Of a stretch of DNA of 64,000 nucleotides, positions 58,917-64,000 are shown one piece after another. The DNA comes from Pseudomonadota bacterium (lineage in GTDB: Bacteria; Pseudomonadota; Gammaproteobacteria; Burkholderiales; Burkholderiaceae_C): the NCBI GenBank assembly GCA_023442945.1, contig JAEZWW010000107.1:1-64000 (forward strand), given 5' to 3'. Position 1 is the first letter of the stretch; each line of letters starts with the position of its first letter. The position numbers and the translations under genes were made by a program. Below the pieces are notes generated by a model that had not been told where the DNA came from, did not search any database, and worked only from the letters and a program-made list of their open reading frames with translations.

Positions 58917-60254
58917 TCAGCGTTGGGCCGTGCTGGCCGATGCGCCTTGCGCGACGACCGCTTGCGAGGCCGTTGCCGCGGGCGTCGGGGCGGCGCCCGC
59001 AGTGCCGCTGGCCGCGGCGGCGGGTCCTGACGCAGCAGGCGCTGCGCCAGTGCCGGCCGAGCCGGCCACCGGCTTGATCTGGATGCCCGGGCGCACGCGC
59101 TGGAAGCCATCCACCACGATGCGGTCGCCGGCCTTCAGGCCGCCTTCCACCATCCATTGGCTGCCAATCGCCTGGGCCAGGGTGACCGGGCGGCGTTCGA
59201 CCTTGTCGTCGGCGCCCACCACCCACACGTTGGCGCGCCCGGAGGGGTCGCGCACCACAGATTTCTGCGGGATCAGCAGCGCCTGGGGCTGCACGCCCAC
59301 CGGCAGCTGCGCACGCACGTACATGCCGGGCATCAACACGCCGTCCGGGTTGGGGATGGCCGCGCGCAGGGTGACGCCGCCGGTGCCGGGGTTGACGATC
59401 AGGCCCGAGAACGCCAGTTGGCCGGTGTGCCCGTAGGCACTGCCGTCTTCCAGCACCAGCTTGACCGGCAAGGTCTGGTTGGACACGCCCTGGTAGCGCC
59501 CGGCTTCGATGTCGCGGCGCAGGCCCAATAGTTCGGCCGTGGACTGCGTGAAGTCGACGTACATGGGGTCCAGCTGCACGATGGTGGTCAGCGGCGCGGC
59601 CTGGTTGGCCGTCACCAGCGCGCCGGCCGTGACGCTGGACAGGTTGACGCGCCCGGCGATCGGCGCCTTGACCTGGGTGTAGTCCAGGTTGATCTGCGCG
59701 GCCTCCAGCGCGGCCTGGGCGGCGGCGACGTCGGCTTGCGCCTGCGCGGCCTGGGCCTGGCTTTCCTGCGCCACCTGGCGGCTGACGGCGTCGATCTTCA
59801 CCAGCTCGGCGTTGCGGTCGGCGTTGACGCGCGCCGTGCGGGCGGCGGCCTGGGTTTTGCTGAGTGTGGCCTTGGCCGAGGCCAGGGCGGCGCGGTAGGT
59901 GCTGGGGTCGATCTGGTAGAGCACCTGGCCTGCCTTGACCAGCGCGCCCTCGGTGAACAGGCGCTTTTGCACGATGCCGTTGACCTGCGGACGCACTTCG
60001 GCGTTCATGAAGGCGGCCGTGCGACCGGGCAATTCAGAGCTGATGGACTGGCTGCGGGGCGCCAACGTCAGCACCCCCACTTCAGGCGGGGGCGGCGGCG
60101 CGGCGGCGGCCGGCTTGCGGTCCCCGCAGGCGGACAACCCCAGACCCGCGCCGATAACGGCCGTGCCGAGCGCCAGCGTCAGCCAACGGAATGACGGGGC
60201 CGGGGCTGGCGACGGGCGCGGGCTGCGGTCCGCGAAAGACGGTGAAAACGGCAT
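58917..60254 (-). CDS. RND efflux periplasmic adaptor (AcrA-like)
   Basis: A 445-residue membrane fusion protein with a lipobox (LGLSACGDRK). The lipoyl halves are PGRTAAFMNAEVRPQVNGIV and DYTQVKAPIAGRVNLSS, around a coiled-coil hairpin (Ala/Gln-rich, about residues 135-195). A beta-barrel domain follows (LPGMYVRAQL-like MPGMYVRAQLPVGV). The C-terminal about 50 residues are an Ala/Pro/Gly tail. It is the first gene of the operon. ATG 60254 gives a proper signal; longer frames do not. Confidence 0.94.
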   Translation of the reverse strand: MPFSPSFADRSPRPSPAPAPSFRWLTLALGTAVIGAGLGLSACGDRKPAAAAPPPPPEVGVLTLAPRSQSISSELPGRTAAFMNAEVRPQVNGIVQKRLFTEGALVKAGQVLYQIDPSTYRAALASAKATLSKTQAAARTARVNADRNAELVKIDAVSRQVAQESQAQAAQAQADVAAAQAALEAAQINLDYTQVKAPIAGRVNLSSVTAGALVTANQAAPLTTIVQLDPMYVDFTQSTAELLGLRRDIEAGRYQGVSNQTLPVKLVLEDGSAYGHTGQLAFSGLIVNPGTGGVTLRAAIPNPDGVLMPGMYVRAQLPVGVQPQALLIPQKSVVRDPSGRANVWVVGADDKVERRPVTLAQAIGSQWMVEGGLKAGDRIVVDGFQRVRPGIQIKPVAGSAGTGAAPAASGPAAAASGTAGAAPTPAATASQAVVAQGASASTAQR

Positions 60255-60425
60255 GGCGTGACGGGGTGCGGGTGTAACGGAACATTGTCGGGCAGAAGCG
60301 TTCGCGCCAGCGCCGCGCCTGGTGGTCGGGCGTCCGGGATATGAGGATTTGTGCGCGCGCCCCACGGGGGCGACGACCCACGCCCGACAGGGGCCGGCGG
60401 CGGGGGCTCTGCCAAACGGGTCTAG

Positions 60426-60488
60426 GGTAACGGCTGGTGGGGCCGAATCAGGGTTTCCACCCAAGGTTTACCGGAGGTTTACGTTACC
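60426..60488 (-). promoter_or_regulatory. Inverted and direct repeats upstream of efflux operon
   Basis: GGTAACG (60426-60432) and CGTTACC (60482-60488) form a spaced inverted repeat. Inside it, AGGTTTAC occurs twice in direct orientation at 60464 and 60475, exactly 11 bp apart, which is about one helical turn. This lies 170-235 bp upstream of the adaptor start and could be a regulator binding region. Confidence 0.4.
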
Positions 60489-60595
60489 GCCGCGGTGGGC
60501 CACGGCGCAGGGAAGGCGGGTCGTGTGGCAGCGGCGGCGCGGACGCCGGGACAGTCTTCCAGCCGCGCCCTGCCGCGCGGGCGTTGACGAGATTT

Positions 60596-60650
60596 TGCTA
60601 TATTTTAAATAGCTGCTCGCGCAGATCCCTGTAGGGCTGGCGCTCAGTAA
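60596..60650 (+). repeat. Interspersed repeat family A, copy 12 (intergenic)
   Basis: TTGCTATATTTTAAATAGCT, GCTCGCGCAGATCCCTGTAG and GGCTGGCGCTCAGTAA. The terminal stem GCTAT-ATTTTAA-ATAGC is perfect; the distal part is diverged. Confidence 0.88.
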
Positions 60651-60684
60651 GGCTCAAAAAACCTTTGCCAGACCCCTGTGACGC

Positions 60685-61512
60685 TCAGATCAGCCGTTCC
60701 AGCGGCGAGCCGATCTTGCGCAGCGCCGGGTGGCGCTTGGAGTCGACGCGCAGCGGCACGCTGGTTGCGCCACCGTTCCACTGCGGGTCTTCGATGCTGT
60801 CGAACACCTGGCGCAGGCGCTCGCCCCAGCTGCTGTGCAGCATCTCGTAATACGGGTTGTCGCGGTCGATGCAGATCACGCGGTCGGTCTGCAGTTGGTC
60901 GGCCTCGTACACCACCAGGTCCAGCGGCAGGCCGACCGACAGATTGGACTTGATCGTCGAGTCCATCGACACCAGCGCGCACTTGGCGGCCTCGTCCAGC
61001 GGCGTGGTCGCGCTGATCACGCGGTCCAGCACCGGCTTGCCGTACTTGGATTCGCCGATCTGGAAGTACGGCGTCTCGTTGGTCGCCTCGATGAAGTTGC
61101 CGGCCGAGTACACCAGGAACAGGCGCATCGCCTCGCCCGCGATCTGGCCGCCGAAGATCAGCGACACGTTGAAGTCCACCCCCGCCAGGCGCAGCGCGGC
61201 GCCGTCGCGGTCTTCCACGCGGCGCACGGCGCTGCCCAGCACGCGGGCGGCGTCGAACATGCTGCGCGCGTTCCAGATCGTGACCGGGTCGCCCGTTTCC
61301 GGGTCGGCGATGGATTCGTTCTGCAGGATCTCGCGCACCGACTGGGTGATGGACAGGTTGCCCGCCGACAGCATGACCATGAAGCGGTCGCCCGGGCGTT
61401 CGTACACCAGCATCTTGCGGAAGGTGCTGATCGAGTCGACGCCCGCGTTGGTGCGCGAATCGGACAGGAACACCATGCCTGCGTTGATCTTGATGGCGCA
61501 GCAATAGGTCAT
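60685..61512 (-). CDS. Proteasome-like peptidase, Anbu family
   Basis: A 275-residue Ntn-hydrolase related to HslV and the proteasome beta subunit. It begins MTYCCAIKINAGMVFLSDSR then TNAG, with Thr2 as the expected nucleophile after Met removal, Asp18 of SDSR, and Lys33 in TFRKMLVY as the active-site lysine. Family members (Anbu/BPH) are about 240-280 residues long. In other genomes Anbu is often next to ATP-grasp, alpha-E and transglutaminase genes; none is in this window. It lies 40 bases after the mutS stop. Confidence 0.9.
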   Translation of the reverse strand: MTYCCAIKINAGMVFLSDSRTNAGVDSISTFRKMLVYERPGDRFMVMLSAGNLSITQSVREILQNESIADPETGDPVTIWNARSMFDAARVLGSAVRRVEDRDGAALRLAGVDFNVSLIFGGQIAGEAMRLFLVYSAGNFIEATNETPYFQIGESKYGKPVLDRVISATTPLDEAAKCALVSMDSTIKSNLSVGLPLDLVVYEADQLQTDRVICIDRDNPYYEMLHSSWGERLRQVFDSIEDPQWNGGATSVPLRVDSKRHPALRKIGSPLERLI

Positions 61513-61552
61513 GGGAAAAATCGGGGGAGGAAAGCGGAAGAAGTGGGGTGCG

Positions 61553-64000
61553 TCAGCCGGCGTCGGCCAACTTCTTCAGGCGGTACAGCGCTTCGAGCGC
61601 GTCGCGCGGACTCATCGCGTCGGGGTCGATGCCGGCCAGCGCCCATTCTACGGCGCTGGGTTCGGCCGCTGCGGCTTCGGCCGGCGGGGGCGTGAACAAA
61701 TCGACCTGGCGCTGCGCCTCTTGCGCGCCCGCTTCCAGCCGCGCCAGCGCGTGGCGCGCGTGGTTGACCACGGCCGTGGGCACGCCGGCCAGGCGCGCCA
61801 CCTGGATGCCGTAACTGCGGCTGGCCGGGCCGGGCTGCAGCTCGTGCAAAAAGACGATTTCTTGGCCGCCACGTTCGCTGGTGTCGGCGGCGCTGACGTG
61901 CATGTTGAAGGCGCCGTGGTGCGTCTTGGGGAATTCGGTCAGCTCGAAGTAATGCGTGGCAAACAGCGTGAAAGCCTGCGTGCGGTCGTGCAGGTGCGCC
62001 GCAATGCCGCTGGCCAGCGCCAGGCCATCAAAGGTGCTGGTGCCGCGGCCGATTTCGTCCATCAGCACCAGCGACTGCGCGGTCGCCCCGTGCAGGATCT
62101 GCGCCGCCTCGGTCATCTCCAGCATGAAAGTCGACTGCGCGTTGGCCAGATCGTCGGCCGCGCCGATGCGGGTGTGGATGGCGTCGATCGGCCCCAGCCG
62201 GCAGCGCGCCGCCGGCACGTAGCTGCCGATGCTGGCCAGCAGCACGATCAGCGCCACCTGCCGCATGTAGGTGCTTTTGCCGCCCATGTTGGGGCCGGTG
62301 ATGATTTGCAGCCGCGCCTTGGGGCCCAGCGCCGTGTCGTTGGCGATGAAGGGCGCGCCGGTGGTTTCCTGCAAGCGCGCTTCCACCACCGGGTGGCGGC
62401 CGCCGCGGATGTCGATGCACGGCTCGCGCACGAACTCGGGCGCCTGCCAGTTCAGCGTGAGCGAGCGTTCGGCCAGCGCGGCCAAGGCATCCAGCGTGGC
62501 CAGCGCGCGGGCAAAGCGCGTGAGCGCCGGCACGTGCGGCTGCAACTGGGCCAGCAGCTGTTCGTACAGCCATTTCTCGCGCGCCAGCGCGCGTTCCTGC
62601 GCCGACAGCGCCTTGTCCTCAAACGCCTTCAGCTCGGGCGTGATGAAGCGCTCGGCGTTCTTCAGCGTCTGGCGACGGCGGTAGTCGTCCGGCACCTTGG
62701 CGGCCTGACCCTGCGTCACTTCGATGTAGAAGCCGTGCACCTTGTTGAACTGCACGCGCAGGTTGGCGATGCCGGTGCGTTCGCGCTCGCGCGCCTCCAG
62801 CGCGACCAGGAAGGCGTCGCAGTTGTCGGCGATGCCGCGCAGCTCGTCCAGCTCGGCGTCGAGCCCAGGCGCGATCACGCCGCCGTCGCGCACCAGCGCG
62901 GCCGGTTCGGGAAGCAGCGCGGCCTGCAGCAGTGCCGCGGCGTCGGTGGGCGGCGCCAGGGCGACGGATATTTCACTTAAATACGGCTCTGGCCCTAGTG
63001 CGATCAGCGCGGGCAGCTCCTGTTTTTGTAGTGTCTGGCGCAGCGCGACCAGCTCGCGCGGGCGCACCTGGCCCAGCGCCAGGCGGGCGCTGATGCGCTC
63101 CACGTCGCTCGTGCCCTTGAGCAGCGTGCGCACGCGCTCGGCCAGGCCTTGTTCGCGCAGCGCAGCGATGGCGCCCAGGCGTTGCTGCGCCACGGCGCGG
63201 TCGCGCGGCGGCGACAGCAGCCAGCTTTTCAGCAGGCGGCTGCCCATGCCGGTGCGGCAGGTGTCGAGCAACGAGAACACCGTGGGCGCGTCTTCACCGC
63301 GCAGGGTCTGCGTCAGCTCCAGGTTGCGACGCGTGGTGGCGGGCAGGTCGATCAACTCGCCCGCGCGTTCCACCACCAGGCCTTGCAGGTGCGGCAGCGC
63401 GCGGCCCTGCGTGTGTTCGGCGTAGGCCAACAGCGCGGCGGCGGCGGCGTGCGCCTGGGGCAACTCCTCGGCGTGCCAGGCGGCCAGGCTCGCCGTCTGC
63501 AGCTGTTCCAACAGCTTGCGCCGGCCCAGCGCCGCGTCAAACTGCCATTCCGGCCGGTGCGTCAGGCTCGCGCCGCGGCCGTTGGCGCGCACCGCTTGCA
63601 CGCGTCGCTCCAGCGCATCGGGCGCGTCGGCGGGCAGCAGCACCTCGCTGGCGCCGATGCGTTCCAGCCAGCCAGGCAACTCATCGGTTGCACATTCGGC
63701 CAGGTGCACCTGGCCTTGCGTCACCGCCAGCCAGGCCAGGCCGCAGCGCTGGCGCGCGCCGGGGAAGACGGCCAGCAGCAGCGATTCGCTTTTGTCGGAC
63801 AGCAGCTCGGCGTCGGTCAAGGTGCCGGGTGTGACCACGCGCACCACCTTGCGCTCCACCGGCCCCTTGCTGGTGGCCACGTCGCCGACCTGCTCGCAAA
63901 TGGCGACCGATTCGCCCAGCTTGATCAAGCGCGCCAGGTAGCCGTCGACCGAATGAAAAGGCACACCCGCCATCGGGATCGGCTGCCCCGCCGACTGGCC
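61553..64000 (-). CDS. mutS: DNA mismatch repair protein MutS, partial (N-terminus beyond window)
   Basis: The gene enters from the right edge; 815 codons of its C-terminal part are visible up to the stop at 61553. Visible are part of the mismatch domain (AGVPFHSVDGYLARLIKLGE, AICEQVGD), the lever/clamp domains, and the ATPase with Walker A GPNMGGKSTYMRQ, Walker B MDEIGRGTST and LFATHYFELTE. Near bases 62969-63033 a family-A repeat adds LQKQELPALIALGPEPYLSE to the lever domain. Catalytic motifs are intact, so repair function is probably kept. Confidence 0.97.
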   Translation of the reverse strand, partial: GQSAGQPIPMAGVPFHSVDGYLARLIKLGESVAICEQVGDVATSKGPVERKVVRVVTPGTLTDAELLSDKSESLLLAVFPGARQRCGLAWLAVTQGQVHLAECATDELPGWLERIGASEVLLPADAPDALERRVQAVRANGRGASLTHRPEWQFDAALGRRKLLEQLQTASLAAWHAEELPQAHAAAAALLAYAEHTQGRALPHLQGLVVERAGELIDLPATTRRNLELTQTLRGEDAPTVFSLLDTCRTGMGSRLLKSWLLSPPRDRAVAQQRLGAIAALREQGLAERVRTLLKGTSDVERISARLALGQVRPRELVALRQTLQKQELPALIALGPEPYLSEISVALAPPTDAAALLQAALLPEPAALVRDGGVIAPGLDAELDELRGIADNCDAFLVALEARERERTGIANLRVQFNKVHGFYIEVTQGQAAKVPDDYRRRQTLKNAERFITPELKAFEDKALSAQERALAREKWLYEQLLAQLQPHVPALTRFARALATLDALAALAERSLTLNWQAPEFVREPCIDIRGGRHPVVEARLQETTGAPFIANDTALGPKARLQIITGPNMGGKSTYMRQVALIVLLASIGSYVPAARCRLGPIDAIHTRIGAADDLANAQSTFMLEMTEAAQILHGATAQSLVLMDEIGRGTSTFDGLALASGIAAHLHDRTQAFTLFATHYFELTEFPKTHHGAFNMHVSAADTSERGGQEIVFLHELQPGPASRSYGIQVARLAGVPTAVVNHARHALARLEAGAQEAQRQVDLFTPPPAEAAAAEPSAVEWALAGIDPDAMSPRDALEALYRLKKLADAG
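62969..63033 (-). repeat. Interspersed repeat family A, copy 13 (inside mutS)
   Basis: On the plus strand: ATTTCACTTAAATACGGCTC, TGGCCCTAGTGCGATCAGCG, CGGGCAGCTCC, TGTTTTTGTAG. All blocks of the minus-orientation family are recognisable. It is read in frame in mutS, antisense to this orientation. Confidence 0.9.

Larger units (their letters stand above)
60255..60684. other. Gene-free stretch upstream of the efflux operon
   Basis: About 430 bases between the efflux adaptor start and the end of the Anbu gene, with no credible ORF. It contains the repeat-rich segment at 60426-60488 and a family-A repeat. The efflux promoter should lie here. No regulator gene (TetR or MarR) is adjacent. Confidence 0.6.

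Overview
This is a GC-rich chromosomal window from a betaproteobacterium, most likely a member of Burkholderiales close to Comamonadaceae. The evidence is the order pnp - quinone oxidoreductase - tpiA - secG - tRNA-Leu - nuoA-N - DUF2818 - Nudix - DUF1178, the FNR/HemN pair, and a short repeat family I associate (from memory) with that family of bacteria. Almost all space is coding, and many neighbours overlap at ATGA. No rRNA, CRISPR array, prophage or IS element was seen.

Layout. 1-3300: 3' end of pnp, an NAD(P)H:quinone oxidoreductase, tpiA and secG. 3432-17983: tRNA-Leu(GAG), then a complete 14-gene respiratory complex I operon (nuoA-N). 17994-19398: three conserved hangers-on. 19513-23545: FNR-type regulator divergent from hemN, with an FNR-like box between them, and two TauE/SafE-like membrane proteins. 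24315-25172: an unrecognised Cys-Pro repeat protein. 25279-25874: zapA and a coiled-coil partner. 25960-32309: a cobalamin riboswitch, a small Cys-rich leader ORF, btuB, cobU, btuFCD and cobO. 32320-33890: ogt and bioB. 33967-38790: an unusual island with a 1015-residue LysM protein ending in a glycine-rich membrane region, followed by an amplified array of small membrane and zinc-ribbon/membrane proteins. 38931-44087: cobD, cobC (aminotransferase), a HipA-like kinase/DUF3037 pair and cobQ. 44109-47057: two paralogous membrane-anchored EEP-fold proteins flanking a divergent methyltransferase. 47058-51477: cobT, a beta-lactamase-fold hydrolase, cobS, alpha-ribazole phosphatase and an orphan ABC ATPase. 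51502-54144: LysE exporter, AlkB-like dioxygenase, alpha/beta hydrolase, EthD-like protein. 54276-60254: an RND efflux operon on the minus strand. 60685-64000: an Anbu-type proteasome-like peptidase and the 3' part of mutS.

The cobalamin genes seen are import (btuBFCD), adenosylation (cobO) and the late steps (cobQ, cobD, cobC, cobU, cobS, cobT, phosphatase). No corrin-ring gene lies in the window. This fits salvage of corrinoids or cobinamide, although ring genes could lie elsewhere.

Two observations stand out. First, the 33.9-38.8 kb island looks like a secreted or cell-surface effector with a multiplied set of membrane partner genes. One partner is frame-shifted and fused to its neighbour next to an A_AAA_AAG slippery heptamer. 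This is a candidate for an undescribed toxin/immunity-like module; the function is inference. Second, a roughly 60-75 bp interspersed repeat occurs at least 13 times. It lies in intergenic gaps but also in frame inside btuD, cobQ, cobS, cobC and mutS, where it supplies protein sequence, and next to start sites of other genes. A second GC-rich repeat of about 66 bp has tripled inside cobQ.
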